DNA from: Spirochaetales bacterium
Lineage (GTDB): Bacteria; Spirochaetota; Spirochaetia; Sphaerochaetales; Sphaerochaetaceae
Direction of reading: 5' to 3'
NCBI GenBank assembly: GCA_012519115.1
Contig: JAAYQW010000014.1
Location: 1-36,919, forward strand
Length of the DNA stretch: 36,919 nt
Numbering within the stretch: the first letter of the stretch is position 1; every line of letters starts with the position of its first letter. Made by a program: the position numbers and the translations under genes. A model generated the notes under the pieces. That model saw only the letters and a list, made by a program, of their open reading frames with translations, did no database searches and was not told where the DNA came from. Below are positions 1 through 8,607 of the stretch, piece after piece.

Positions 1-92
1 AAAATAGGCCACCGAATAAATAAGCAAAAACGAGGAGGCTTTCTCATTTGCTGATGTAGTTAGTGAATTTGAGATAGGTCTGACAGAGATTC

Positions 93-120
93 AGCCGGAG
101 GCGCTTGATCGCCCCCGGCT
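93..120 (+). terminator. rho-independent terminator of an off-window gene
   Basis: An 11-bp stem (93-103 with 110-120, one mismatch) closes a 6-base loop, CTTGAT. A pyrimidine-rich tail, TCTCTCTATTT, follows. No gene ends inside the window before it, so it presumably terminates a gene lying left of base 1. Bases 1-203 otherwise show no convincing coding region. Confidence 0.6.
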
Positions 121-203
121 TCTCTCTATTTGCTCATATCTGATTGGTTTCCTGATGACCTTGCCCGCTGCTTTCGGGTACACTTGGGGTAAGGAAGGTC
201 TTT

Positions 204-1133
204 ATGTGGGAACGAATCTTGCCGGCATTGCCGCTTCTGCTGCTGTTTCTTCTGGGGTATCTGCTTCGGAAGATCTCATTCTTTGACGAAGGCGGCCTCA
301 AGGCGTTGAAGCGGGTCGTCAGCGATCTGGCGCTGCCTGCGCTGTTGTTCGGAGCGTTCCGGTCGCTTGAGTTCAACCGGTCCTATCTGATCCTCATCGC
401 CGCGATCTTTCTGGTGTGCGTCATCATGCTCATCATCGCCAAGCCGCTGGGGGCGATCATCAAGGTGAAGAACCAAGCGTTCCCGTTCATGTTGGGCGGC
501 TTCGAGATGGGGATGCTCGGCTATGCGCTCTTCACCTCCTTCTACGGTGAGGCCCATCTGGGGAAAATGGCTCTTGTCGATCTGGGGCAGGTTCTCTTCG
601 TGTTCACCGTCCTCATGACCCTGCTAATCCGTCACAAGGGACAGCATTTCGATCTCGGAACGCTCGTGCTTCGAATCATCACCTCGCCGGTGATGATCGC
701 GATCATCCTGGGCCTGCTGGCAAACGCGCGGATTCTCGTGCTGAGATCGAATGCGTTTACCCGCCAGCTCGACGAAGTGTTGGATATTCTCGCATCGCTC
801 ACGATGCCCCTGATCGCCCTCTCCATCGGCTATGGAATCCGCATCACCAAGGAGAGCCTCGGCAGCGCCCTGAAGACGATCGTCGCCCGCAAGGTCGTCT
901 TGATCATTTTTGCGGTTGTGATCAACCTCCTGATCGTCCGCCTTGCCCTGAAGATGGATCGGATCTACGAGATGGCTGTGCTTCTCATGTTCCTGATGCC
1001 GTCTCCGTTCATCGTCTCGATCTACATCGATGACAAGAAGAAAAACCTCGTCGACTATGTGGATACGACCCTCAGTCTTGATAGCGTCATCTCGATATTT
1101 GCCGTGATGGGGGCGGTGCTGCTTTTGGGCTGA
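204..1133 (+). CDS. AEC-family (auxin efflux carrier/malate permease-like) transporter
   Basis: This 309-residue protein is almost entirely hydrophobic, with about ten predicted membrane segments separated by short polar loops, which fits the AEC family in layout and length. The N-terminal segment, a leucine-rich helix followed by a 'GYLLRK' turn, and the 'ALPALLFGAF' motif near residue 45 are typical of the family. Members move organic anions or related metabolites across the inner membrane; the substrate cannot be read from sequence. The ATG at 204 has an AAGGAAGG ribosome site at a normal distance. The gene stands alone, closed by a strong terminator at 1156-1185, and the next gene has its own promoter. 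Confidence 0.85.
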   Translation: MWERILPALPLLLLFLLGYLLRKISFFDEGGLKALKRVVSDLALPALLFGAFRSLEFNRSYLILIAAIFLVCVIMLIIAKPLGAIIKVKNQAFPFMLGGFEMGMLGYALFTSFYGEAHLGKMALVDLGQVLFVFTVLMTLLIRHKGQHFDLGTLVLRIITSPVMIAIILGLLANARILVLRSNAFTRQLDEVLDILASLTMPLIALSIGYGIRITKESLGSALKTIVARKVVLIIFAVVINLLIVRLALKMDRIYEMAVLLMFLMPSPFIVSIYIDDKKKNLVDYVDTTLSLDSVISIFAVMGAVLLLG

Positions 1134-1155
1134 TCCGATCCTCCTTTTCTTCTTG

Positions 1156-1185
1156 ACGCCAGGTTCGATTCCTGGCGTTTTTTTT
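1156..1185 (+). terminator. rho-independent terminator of the AEC transporter gene
   Basis: A perfect 8-bp stem, ACGCCAGG (1156-1163) with CCTGGCGT (1171-1178), has a 7-base loop and is followed directly by eight T residues. This is a textbook intrinsic terminator 22 bases after the stop codon. Confidence 0.92.
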
Positions 1186-1208
1186 CACATTCTACAGGGA
1201 TGAAGCAA

Positions 1209-1237
1209 TTGACATATCTAATAGATATATTTATTGT
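1209..1237 (+). promoter_or_regulatory. promoter of the hydrolase-PadR-CPBP operon with an embedded palindromic operator
   Basis: A perfect -35 box TTGACA (1209-1214) is followed 17 bases later by TATTGT (1232-1237) as -10. The spacer holds the perfect inverted repeat ATATCT-AAT-AGATAT (1214-1228). A repressor bound there would block polymerase. A PadR-family regulator is the second gene of the operon, so autoregulation through this site is the simple inference. Binding itself is not shown by sequence. Confidence 0.6.
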
Positions 1238-1269
1238 TTGCTCAAGATTTTTTTCAAGGAGCTTGGATC

Positions 1270-2316
1270 ATGATGATGACTGAAAAAATAGAACAGGTAT
1301 TACAGAAGAGCGCAAAGAAAAACAAGACGCTTCAGTTTGCCATGCATCTGCCGGAATCCGGGACAAGGTATTCCTTCTCGAGCACGAAGCCCGATCAGCG
1401 CTTCCACAGCGCGAGCGTCGGCAAGCTCATGACGGGCACGCTGACCTTCATGGCGATCGAGCAGGGAAAGCTGTCTCTCGATGCCAAGGTTGCCGGCATC
1501 CTGAAAAAAGGGATGCTGGACAAGCTGTTCGTCTTTGAGAATGTGGACTATCAGGGGGAGGTTATGATCCGGCATCTGCTCGGGCACACCTCCGGAGTGA
1601 ACGATTACTTCGGAAGCAAAGCATTTGACGGATCTTCATTCACCGAGGATATGATCAGGAATCCCGACACGTTCTGGACGCCGAATACGATGCTCGATTA
1701 TACGCGGGAGAAACAAAAGGCGCTTTCCAGGCCGGGTGAGAAGTTCTTCTACTCCGATACCGGGTATGTCCTGCTTGGACTGATCATCGAGGAGGTCTTC
1801 AAGATGCCGTTTTATCAGGCGCTCGAGACATATTTCTTCGAACCAGCCGGCATGAAGCATACCCACCTGTGCTTCTACAGCGAAGGCTTCGATCAGAAGG
1901 CGTTGGGGCCGACCTACATCAACGGCGTCGATGTGCATCTGTTCAGGAGTCTCAGCGCCGATTTCTCCGGGGGCGGACTCTCGACCACGACGGAGGATCT
2001 CTTGAAGTTCCTTGATGCGCTGCAGAACGGGAAGTTCATCAGCCAATCCTCGCTTGACCGGGCAGCGGGCTTCACCCATCGCTATCGACAGGGGCTCCAC
2101 TACGGACTTGGGATGATGCAGATCCACTTCGAGGAGTTCTTCTTCATGCTTAAAAACCTTCCGAGAGTGCAGGGTCATCTCGGGGTGACGGGAGTCCATG
2201 CCTGGTACGATCCGAAGAGCAAGGGGATGTTCGTCCTGAATGTCGGCAACACCAAGGATATGGCTTCGAGTTTCAGACTGCTGATAAAGATCCTGCAGAT
2301 CGTCTACCGGGGATGA
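1270..2316 (+). CDS. serine hydrolase, class C beta-lactamase/D-aminopeptidase fold
   Basis: This 348-residue protein has the three signatures of the serine beta-lactamase/penicillin-binding fold. They are S-V-G-K (Ser49 to Lys52, the nucleophile SxxK), Y-S-D (161-163, the YxN/YxD motif) and H-L-G (303-305, in place of KTG). Such enzymes cleave beta-lactams, D-amino acid peptides or small esters; the true substrate is open. I see no clear signal peptide or lipobox, so the enzyme may be cytoplasmic. The frame is open from 1234, but I chose the ATG at 1270 because AAGGAG sits seven bases before it. It begins an operon with a PadR regulator (13-base gap) and a CPBP protein, transcribed from the promoter at 1209-1237. 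Confidence 0.85.
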   Translation: MMMTEKIEQVLQKSAKKNKTLQFAMHLPESGTRYSFSSTKPDQRFHSASVGKLMTGTLTFMAIEQGKLSLDAKVAGILKKGMLDKLFVFENVDYQGEVMIRHLLGHTSGVNDYFGSKAFDGSSFTEDMIRNPDTFWTPNTMLDYTREKQKALSRPGEKFFYSDTGYVLLGLIIEEVFKMPFYQALETYFFEPAGMKHTHLCFYSEGFDQKALGPTYINGVDVHLFRSLSADFSGGGLSTTTEDLLKFLDALQNGKFISQSSLDRAAGFTHRYRQGLHYGLGMMQIHFEEFFFMLKNLPRVQGHLGVTGVHAWYDPKSKGMFVLNVGNTKDMASSFRLLIKILQIVYRG

Positions 2317-2328
2317 AAGGAGGGTGTC

Positions 2329-2847
2329 GTGTCGACGAAATTCGCCTTGTTGGGCCTTTTGAACAAGCAGAAGATGAACGCCTATGAGCTGGTGAAGTTC
2401 GCCAATGAATCGATCGGGTTCTTCTGGAATGAATCGTACAGCAACGTCCACCGGACGTTGAACCTTCTTGCCGAAGAGAACCTCATCGAAAAGCTGCCGG
2501 AGAAGGGGAGCAGAAACAAGAACATCTATGCGATCAACGATCGGGGGCGGCAGGCGCTGTCCGAGTGGCTGTCGAATCATCAGCATACGACGATCTACCG
2601 GGATGAGCTCCTGCTCAAGCTCTTTGTCAGCAGCCGGGAAGACTATCCGGCTCTCTTGGTCGACCTTAAAAATGTTCTTGAGGAATTGGAAATGCAAAGG
2701 CAGGTGTATGCCGGATTGCAGGAGCTTCTTTCGACGAGGGTGGACAATCTCTCATTCGACCTCGTGTTGGAGTATGGAATCGTACAAAACGAGGTAACGA
2801 TCGAGTGGCTTAAAAAAACGATAGAAACCATTGAGGAAATCATATGA
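2329..2847 (+). CDS. PadR-family transcriptional regulator
   Basis: The 172-residue protein starts with a PadR-type winged helix: 'ALLGLLNKQKMNAYEL', then a wing containing 'YSNVHRTLNLLAEENLIEK' and 'YAINDRGRQALSEWL' (about residues 5-80). A helical, dimer-forming C-terminal half (about 90-172) follows, as in PadR proteins that sense phenolics, drugs or envelope stress. Translation begins at GTG 2329 with a strong AAAGGAGGG site just upstream. The stop overlaps the ATG of the next gene (ATGA), so the two are translationally coupled. It probably represses its own operon through the palindrome at 1214-1228 (inference). The inducer is unknown. Confidence 0.88.
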   Translation: MSTKFALLGLLNKQKMNAYELVKFANESIGFFWNESYSNVHRTLNLLAEENLIEKLPEKGSRNKNIYAINDRGRQALSEWLSNHQHTTIYRDELLLKLFVSSREDYPALLVDLKNVLEELEMQRQVYAGLQELLSTRVDNLSFDLVLEYGIVQNEVTIEWLKKTIETIEEII

Positions 2848-3560
2848 AAAAAGCAGCAACCCATGTAGGTATCACCATCGTTGTGGTGGGATTGATGATT
2901 GCAAGCATCATCTATCTGATGAGCAATTCGCTGTTCACCGTTACCTGGTTCGGAACGAACTATCTCAATCGGGTATTCTCGTATCAGGTGACCACCCTTG
3001 CCTTGAGCTTGGTGATCATCCTGGTCATCGCCTTGTTGACTCGCTTCCAGTCGCTTCGGCTGTTGTCCGTCACGAGGATCGATGGCGAGGTTCTACCCGA
3101 ACCCTGGATCGGGATCTCAAACAAGAACAAGGACACCTGGAAGACGTTGGGGCGGAACATGGCCATCGTCATCTCGGTCGTGACGGCGATAGCGATCTAT
3201 TTTCAGGTGTACCGCAACGGGGTGATTCAGACCCTTACCCTTGGAAGCTTCCTGCTGATTCTTGTATATGCTCTTACCAACAGTTTCGTTGAAGAGGTAA
3301 CCTTTCGACACACCTTTGCAAGCATCGTCGAGTACCACAACCTCAATCCGTATCTTTCAAAAGCATTGTCAGCCCTTATCTTCGGAGGTGTCCATTATCT
3401 GGGTACACCCGGAAAGATACCCGGGGTGTTGTTGGCGGGGTTTCTCGGCTGGTTCCTTTCGAAAAGCATCCATGAGACCAAAGGATTCTTCTGGGCCTGG
3501 CTGATCCATTTCCTTCAGGATGTGATCATCATGACGGCGTTGTTCCTGACTTTGCCGTAA
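2844..3560 (+). CDS. CPBP-family intramembrane metalloprotease (Abi/CAAX type)
   Basis: This 238-residue membrane protein carries the CPBP glutamate motif E150-E151-x3-R155, followed by a second motif with His184 ('FGGVHYLG') and a third with H222 and D226 ('HFLQD'). These are the putative metal ligands and catalytic residues of CAAX-protease-like intramembrane peptidases. There are about six hydrophobic segments. In bacteria such proteins act in bacteriocin immunity, maturation of secreted peptides or envelope stress. It is the last gene of the hydrolase-PadR operon and overlaps the regulator by four bases. Its stop lies only three bases from the stop of the convergent LacI gene, with no terminator visible between them. 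Confidence 0.85.
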   Translation: MKKAATHVGITIVVVGLMIASIIYLMSNSLFTVTWFGTNYLNRVFSYQVTTLALSLVIILVIALLTRFQSLRLLSVTRIDGEVLPEPWIGISNKNKDTWKTLGRNMAIVISVVTAIAIYFQVYRNGVIQTLTLGSFLLILVYALTNSFVEEVTFRHTFASIVEYHNLNPYLSKALSALIFGGVHYLGTPGKIPGVLLAGFLGWFLSKSIHETKGFFWAWLIHFLQDVIIMTALFLTLP

Positions 3561-3563
3561 AGG

Positions 3564-4586
3564 TTATAAGTGATGGGCAAACGGCTTTCCACCATTGAAG
3601 TCAAGAACCTTGATCTCGGGGCGGAGCATCACCACTTGGGGAAAATCGCTCATGTCGCCGCTAAGTCGTTTTAGAAGAATCTGGGCTGTTTCGATACCGA
3701 TTTCTTCCATCCGCTGCGCCGCTGCATAGCGGGCGTAGCGAAGGAGCGGTGCATAGCTCAAGTAGTCGAAGGTGCCAAAGACCAGGTTGCTGCGGATGGG
3801 GGATGGGATATTTTGAAGGGCATATGTGGTACAGCCGATATGGAGCGAGTCGTTTGCGATGATATATGCATTGGGCGGATTTTTTAGAGCGAACGCTTTT
3901 TTGAGCTGCTCGTATCCGTCGCTTTGCAGCATCAGGCCTTCGGTAAAGATGAACGCTTCATCAATTTCAAGCCCTAATTCCTTCATTCCTTCGATATAGC
4001 CGAGGTATCGCTCTTTTGCAGTGAAGAACGTCAAATCTCCTCCGATGAATCCGATTCTGGTGTGCCCTTCGGAGACGAGACCTTTGAGAACCTCTTTGAT
4101 TCCGTAACGGTTGTCTGAAATGACGGTATCCGTCTCGATTCCATCAACTTTTCGGTCAAGGACGACGATCGGGGTATTCTTAAGCGCTTTGTTCTTAAAA
4201 TGACCGCCTTCGAAGCCTGAGGGCATCACGACTAGCCCATCAACGTTTCGTTCGATCAAGGTTTGCAGATTGAGCTTCTCCTGCTCAACCGAGCCGGATG
4301 ATGAAGCGACGATGATTGAATAACCGTTTTCAGCAAGGACTCGACCGATCGCCTCAACCACTTCCATGAAATAGAAGTTTGAGAACTCCGGAGCGAGGAT
4401 TCCGATACTTCGAGTTGAACGGACTTTTAACGACCGGGCAACTTCATTCCGCTGGTAACCGAGTTCATCTACCGCAGCCTTGACTCGGGCACGAGTTTCC
4501 TCATTCACGCAAGGAGAGTTGTTAAGTACACGTGAAACGGTGGCGATTGATACACCCGCTTTTGTTGCCACATCCTTTATAGTCAC
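3564..4586 (-). CDS. LacI-family transcriptional regulator
   Basis: The 340-residue protein begins with a canonical LacI helix-turn-helix and hinge ('IKDVATKAGVSIATVSRVLN', residues 3-22). A periplasmic-binding-protein-like sensor domain follows to the C-terminus ('RSIGILAPEFSNFYFMEVV', from about residue 59). It starts at GTG 4586, with AAGGTGG six bases upstream. It lies immediately downstream of a sugar ABC importer on the same strand and probably controls it. The likely operator is the perfect palindrome at 8417-8430 upstream of the importer's first gene. The ligand is presumably the imported sugar or a derivative, which the sequence does not identify. Confidence 0.9.
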   Translation of the reverse strand: MTIKDVATKAGVSIATVSRVLNNSPCVNEETRARVKAAVDELGYQRNEVARSLKVRSTRSIGILAPEFSNFYFMEVVEAIGRVLAENGYSIIVASSSGSVEQEKLNLQTLIERNVDGLVVMPSGFEGGHFKNKALKNTPIVVLDRKVDGIETDTVISDNRYGIKEVLKGLVSEGHTRIGFIGGDLTFFTAKERYLGYIEGMKELGLEIDEAFIFTEGLMLQSDGYEQLKKAFALKNPPNAYIIANDSLHIGCTTYALQNIPSPIRSNLVFGTFDYLSYAPLLRYARYAAAQRMEEIGIETAQILLKRLSGDMSDFPQVVMLRPEIKVLDFNGGKPFAHHL

Positions 4587-4616
4587 CGAATTCCACCTTT
4601 TTTTGATTGATAGAAA

Positions 4617-4645
4617 GGGGCCACACAGCAGCGGCCGGTGACCCC
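4617..4645 (-). terminator. possible attenuating hairpin between binding-protein gene and LacI gene
   Basis: An 8-bp arm pair (4617-4624 with 4638-4645, one mismatch) encloses a GC-rich loop. Read on the minus strand it is followed by TTTCTATC. It could stabilise the upstream mRNA or partly terminate before the regulator. The T-tract is weak, so a full terminator is unlikely. Confidence 0.3.
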
Positions 4646-4675
4646 CGAATAGCTTACCTGACGATATCCCAAGAC

Positions 4676-5764
4676 TTAGTCGTAGAGCAAGCCCTTGATA
4701 TCAGCATCGTCCATGTTTGCATGGTTCCAGAACTTCGCACCGGTGTCGATGTCGGCAACTTTCTCACCCTTGTAGGCTTTGTACGCAAGTTCAACAGCCC
4801 TGTATCCGATCATATACGGATCCTGAGTGATCGCACCGAGCATATACTGTTGGCGAACAGCGTTCTTCTGAGCTTCACCGGCGTCAAATCCGACGACTAC
4901 GACGTCGCGCAATGCGGCATTGCTCTTCAATGCGGCACCGTCATTGGTCGCTGCCAGGAGACCCTTGATCGTTGCCTCGTTGGAGCAGAAGATTCCGAGC
5001 ACGTTGTGGCTGGTTACTTTGTTGAGCACTGCCTGTGCGCTGTTGGTGGCATCGGTCATCGCCGCGGAAGCGGGAACGATCATTTCAATGAATACGCGGC
5101 GACCCTTGGTGGGGGAGTCGGCTGCGATGTAAGCGGTGTTTCCGATCACTGCGATATCATCTCGTGAGAGCGAGCTGTCATTGGCAATGAGCTGGACCAT
5201 GCGGTCTCGGAATCCTTTACCTCGAGAAAGGAGGGACTCGCCGCTGGCATCCTGGTTCATGACGACAATTGTTACCGGCTTGGCGACACTTGATTTTTCG
5301 ATGCGATCCTTGATGACGGCGAACATCTTCTCGGCGGCAAGACCTGCTGCCTCGTAGTTGTTCGTCTGTGCGGTTGCCCAAACCGACCCCTCCGGCGCCT
5401 CGGGAACTCCGGAGTCGAATCCGATTACCGGGATGCCCTTGGAGCGTGTTTCCTGCAATTGGTCGAGAACGCTGCTGGTGTTCAATGCGGCAAGCGCGAT
5501 TGCCACCGGGTTCTTTGCCATTGCGTTGTTGAGCATCTCAACCTGAATCTGGACATCACTTTCAGAGGGGGGTCCCTCAAAGGTGATATCTACGTTGAAA
5601 TCTTTAGCAGCTGCGTTAGCGCCAAGCTTTACCTGTTGCCAGAAGTCGTGTTGCTCACCTTTTGAGACAACGGCGATGTACGGCTTCTTCTCAGCAGCCG
5701 CCTGTGCGAACAGAACCGAGCCAAGCACAACCAGAGCCAAAATAAGGACTAAGGTTTTCTTCAT
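4676..5764 (-). CDS. sugar-binding periplasmic protein of a ribose/galactose-type ABC importer
   Basis: This 362-residue protein has a type I signal peptide (MKK, a hydrophobic run and an 'AQAAAEK' cleavage region, no lipobox cysteine). A type I periplasmic-binding domain follows (PBP1, ribose/xylose-binding RbsB-like: 'YIAVVSKGEQHDFWQQVKLGA'). A PBP1-style segment 'VIGFDSGVPE' lies in the N-lobe and 'VVVGFDAGEAQ' in the C-lobe. I start it at ATG 5764 because an AGGAGG site sits six bases upstream; the frame is open to 5788. It is the third gene of an ATPase-permease-binding protein-LacI cluster. The ligand is a sugar or sugar-like molecule, not identified further. Confidence 0.9.
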   Translation of the reverse strand: MKKTLVLILALVVLGSVLFAQAAAEKKPYIAVVSKGEQHDFWQQVKLGANAAAKDFNVDITFEGPPSESDVQIQVEMLNNAMAKNPVAIALAALNTSSVLDQLQETRSKGIPVIGFDSGVPEAPEGSVWATAQTNNYEAAGLAAEKMFAVIKDRIEKSSVAKPVTIVVMNQDASGESLLSRGKGFRDRMVQLIANDSSLSRDDIAVIGNTAYIAADSPTKGRRVFIEMIVPASAAMTDATNSAQAVLNKVTSHNVLGIFCSNEATIKGLLAATNDGAALKSNAALRDVVVVGFDAGEAQKNAVRQQYMLGAITQDPYMIGYRAVELAYKAYKGEKVADIDTGAKFWNHANMDDADIKGLLYD

Positions 5765-5816
5765 AAGATTCCTCCTATTTTCTCCCATTCCATACGGAGT
5801 GGGGATTTACCATTAT

Positions 5817-6842
5817 TTATTCTTTTGAATCGATCACCGGAAGCTTCACTTCTGTAGCTTTCTTCGTTCGATACATATCCAACATCACCGCACCGAGAAC
5901 AACGACACCGGTGAAGAACGTCTGATATTGACTCTGCAGGTCCATCGAGGGAAGGCCGGCTCGAAGAACACTCATGATGTATACCCCGATCATCGTGCCC
6001 AAAATCGATCCCGAACCTCCGGAGAGGCTTGTTCCTCCAATGACCGTACCGGCAATCGCGTAGAGTTCAAAGCCCTGGCCTTGGGCGGGCATGACGGTGG
6101 TGTACACGGCGGCGAACGCGATTCCACCGACGCCGGCAAGAAATCCGCTGACGATATAGGCCACCAGCTCCCATTTCTGGACGTCGACTCCGCTTAAGCG
6201 GGCGGCTTCTTTGTTGGATCCTACTGCGAAAATATAACGACCCATCTTTGTTTTCGTAAGGATGATATAGGCGATGAATGCCGTGCCGAAGAGAACCAAT
6301 GCACCGGTGGGGAAGGAGACATTGTTCTTTCCGATATACTTGAAGATCGTCTTGAACCAAGAGTCCGGGGCGCCTCGAGCCGGGAACGTGGCGCTTCGCA
6401 CATTGGAGACGATCGAACCTATTCCCAGACTCATCATCATCGTACCCATGGTCGCGATGAACGGCGGAAGGTGAAGACGACTTACCAAGAGGCCGTTAAG
6501 AGCTCCAAAGAGGGTTGAAACGACGAGAATCAACAAAAGACTCAGCCACATCGGCCATCCCCACGTCTTATACGCCGTACCGCCGATAATCGCTGCGGCC
6601 ATCATGATCGTTCCGCAGGAAAGGTCGATTCCTCCGGTGATGATGACGAACGTCACACCGATGGCGATAAAGCCGATATAGTACGAGGAGTCGAGGATAT
6701 TCACCAAGGTTGTGTAGGAAAAGAAGTTACGGCCAAAGATGGCAAAGAATCCGTAAACGATTACCAAAGCAAGCGGAGCAAGGAGCTTTTGCATATTTAC
6801 TCCCTTCTTTTCCACGAGCTCTCCATGTTTCAAAGACTTCAT
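5817..6842 (-). CDS. ABC importer permease, RbsC/XylH-type
   Basis: A 341-residue membrane protein of the branched-chain amino acid/ribose permease family (BPD_transp_2), with about eight to ten hydrophobic segments. Diagnostic stretches include 'IGFIAIGVTFVIITGGIDLS' near residues 56-75, and 'GSNKEAARLSGVDV' in the cytoplasmic loop that contacts the ATPase. ATG 6842 has AGGAG nine bases upstream. An alternative ATG at 6794 (GGGAG upstream) would remove a polar 16-residue leader, so the start is not settled. It lies between the ATPase gene (17-base gap) and the binding-protein gene. Confidence 0.9.
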   Translation of the reverse strand: MKSLKHGELVEKKGVNMQKLLAPLALVIVYGFFAIFGRNFFSYTTLVNILDSSYYIGFIAIGVTFVIITGGIDLSCGTIMMAAAIIGGTAYKTWGWPMWLSLLLILVVSTLFGALNGLLVSRLHLPPFIATMGTMMMSLGIGSIVSNVRSATFPARGAPDSWFKTIFKYIGKNNVSFPTGALVLFGTAFIAYIILTKTKMGRYIFAVGSNKEAARLSGVDVQKWELVAYIVSGFLAGVGGIAFAAVYTTVMPAQGQGFELYAIAGTVIGGTSLSGGSGSILGTMIGVYIMSVLRAGLPSMDLQSQYQTFFTGVVVLGAVMLDMYRTKKATEVKLPVIDSKE

Positions 6843-6859
6843 ACGACGATACTCCTCTC

Positions 6860-8356
6860 TCAGTGTTGGGTTGCAAGGGCCATGATTCGTTCCTGGCTTG
6901 CATCTTCAATATCTAGAATCCCGGTTAATTTGCCTTCACACATCACAGCAACCCGGTCACTCATCCGCAGAATTTCGTTCAGCTCGCTGCTGACCATGAT
7001 GATCGCTTTACCTTCTTTGGCAAGCTCATTCATCAGTTGGTAGATTTCACTCTTCGCTCCGACATCGATTCCCCGAGTCGGCTCATCAAAAATCAAAATC
7101 GAACTGTTTTTGATCAACCACTTGACGATAACCACTTTCTGCTGGTTTCCCCCCGAGAGGTTTTTAACCAGCTGATCGAGGCTCGGAGTCCGGACTTCAA
7201 GCCTATCGACATACTCCCGGCTGATATCTTCAAGCTCTTTTTGAGGTATGAACAGCTTGGGGCATAGCTCCCCGTAGGAAGCCATCACCGAGTTTTCCGC
7301 AACGCTGAGGCCGATCGCCAATCCGTAGCGCTTGCGGTCTTCGCTGAGATAGCCGATTCCATATTTCACAGCATCGATCGGTGAATTGATCTGAACTTTT
7401 TCACCATTGATCCAAATATTTCCAACGGAGCGGTCCGCACCATATAGAGCACGCATCGTTTCAGTCCGTCCGGCACCCATCAAGCCGGCAAAGCCGAGAA
7501 TCTCTCCCTTTCGAACATTAAAACTTACATCCTGGACGAGTCTGCCTGCATGAAGGTTCCTGACTTCCAAGGCGATCGGCGCACCTTTCGGAACAGTGGA
7601 TTTGAGTTTCGGTTTTTCGTAAACGACACGACCGACCATCATGCTGATCATCTCTTCCTTGGAAAGCTTGTCGGTATCTTTCGTTCCGACGAGCTCGCCA
7701 TCGCGAAGGACCGTCACCCGGTCGGTGATGATTCCGATCTCATCAAGGCGGTGTGAGATGTAGATCATGCTGACTCCCTTGGAAGCGAGATCGCGCATGA
7801 TTACAAAAAGATCTTCAATTTCATTGTCGGTCAGGGCGGCCGTAGGCTCATCGAGGATGAGGACTTTCAAGTTGTGGCTTACAGCTTTGGCGATTTCAAC
7901 CATCTGCTGTTTTCCAACGGTCAGGTCCCGGACCCTCGTGGTCGGATTGATGTCCATGTTAAGGTGTTTAAGAAGTTCACTGGTGCGTTGGTTTTGCGCT
8001 TTTTCATCCAACAGCCAGGAACTTCCCTTCTTGGTGGATTCACGACCGATGAATATGTTCTGGGCGACAGTGAGGTGCTCCATCATATTCAACTCCTGGT
8101 GAATAATCCCGATTCCCGCATCCAATGCATCTTTCGGATCCTGTGGATCAAACTGCTCGCCCAAGTAGGTGATTTCTCCACTATCTTTTGGGATGATTCC
8201 GGTGATGGCTTTCACCAATGTGGACTTTCCTGCACCGTTCTCTCCGACAAGACCATGAATTTCTCCTTCACGAAGATCGAAATCAACTTCTTTAAGGGCG
8301 TGAACACCGCTGAAGCGTTTGTCTATTTTCTTCATTGACAGCACTACGTTTTTCAC
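6860..8356 (-). CDS. ABC importer ATPase with two nucleotide-binding domains, RbsA/MglA-type
   Basis: This 498-residue protein has two tandem ATPase domains, as usual for ribose and galactose importers. The first has a complete Walker A (G38-ENGAGKS-45), Walker B 'LILDEP' and a divergent signature 'TVGKQQ'. The second has the degenerate Walker A 'GLMGAGRTE' typical of RbsA and an intact 'LSGGNQQKV' signature. I prefer GTG 8356, because AAGGAG lies seven bases before it; the frame extends to 8389. It is the first gene of the importer cluster, and the operator at 8417-8430 is about 60 bases upstream. Confidence 0.92.
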   Translation of the reverse strand: MKNVVLSMKKIDKRFSGVHALKEVDFDLREGEIHGLVGENGAGKSTLVKAITGIIPKDSGEITYLGEQFDPQDPKDALDAGIGIIHQELNMMEHLTVAQNIFIGRESTKKGSSWLLDEKAQNQRTSELLKHLNMDINPTTRVRDLTVGKQQMVEIAKAVSHNLKVLILDEPTAALTDNEIEDLFVIMRDLASKGVSMIYISHRLDEIGIITDRVTVLRDGELVGTKDTDKLSKEEMISMMVGRVVYEKPKLKSTVPKGAPIALEVRNLHAGRLVQDVSFNVRKGEILGFAGLMGAGRTETMRALYGADRSVGNIWINGEKVQINSPIDAVKYGIGYLSEDRKRYGLAIGLSVAENSVMASYGELCPKLFIPQKELEDISREYVDRLEVRTPSLDQLVKNLSGGNQQKVVIVKWLIKNSSILIFDEPTRGIDVGAKSEIYQLMNELAKEGKAIIMVSSELNEILRMSDRVAVMCEGKLTGILDIEDASQERIMALATQH

Positions 8357-8402
8357 ACTGCTACTCCTTGTTCGTATGTATGTTCCCATGAGAGTTTGCA
8401 GT

Positions 8403-8430
8403 TGTCAAGGAAAATTTGTAAACGTTTACA
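8403..8430 (-). promoter_or_regulatory. LacI/cre-type operator and -35 element upstream of the importer ATPase gene
   Basis: TGTAAACGTTTACA (8417-8430) is a perfect 14-bp palindrome with the central CG typical of LacI-family operators, and it fits the Gram-positive cre consensus TGWAANCGNTNWCA. A perfect minus-strand TTGACA (8408-8403) lies just downstream. The matching -10 is poor, so the exact promoter is uncertain. The LacI protein of this cluster is the obvious candidate ligand. The rest of 8390-8607 shows no gene. Confidence 0.65.
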
Positions 8431-8607
8431 TAAAAGTCTTCGATGTCATGACAAAACGCAGGCATAACCATTATGACTTGATTATATTCATTCTTTTCAT
8501 AGATCCTGGTCACCAGTCCGGATTGCCGTTATGAACAGAATTGCTCTTCAATGTTGGTTGGAAAGGAAAAGCTGTATTGAAAGATAACGGATTGAACGGC
8601 CTCTCCG

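Noticed and set aside
1636-2697. A 353-codon open frame on the minus strand opposite the serine hydrolase and PadR genes.
   Set aside because: It runs antisense through two genes with clear motifs and ribosome sites. Its translation is rich in Arg, Glu and His without family features, as expected from a mirror frame.
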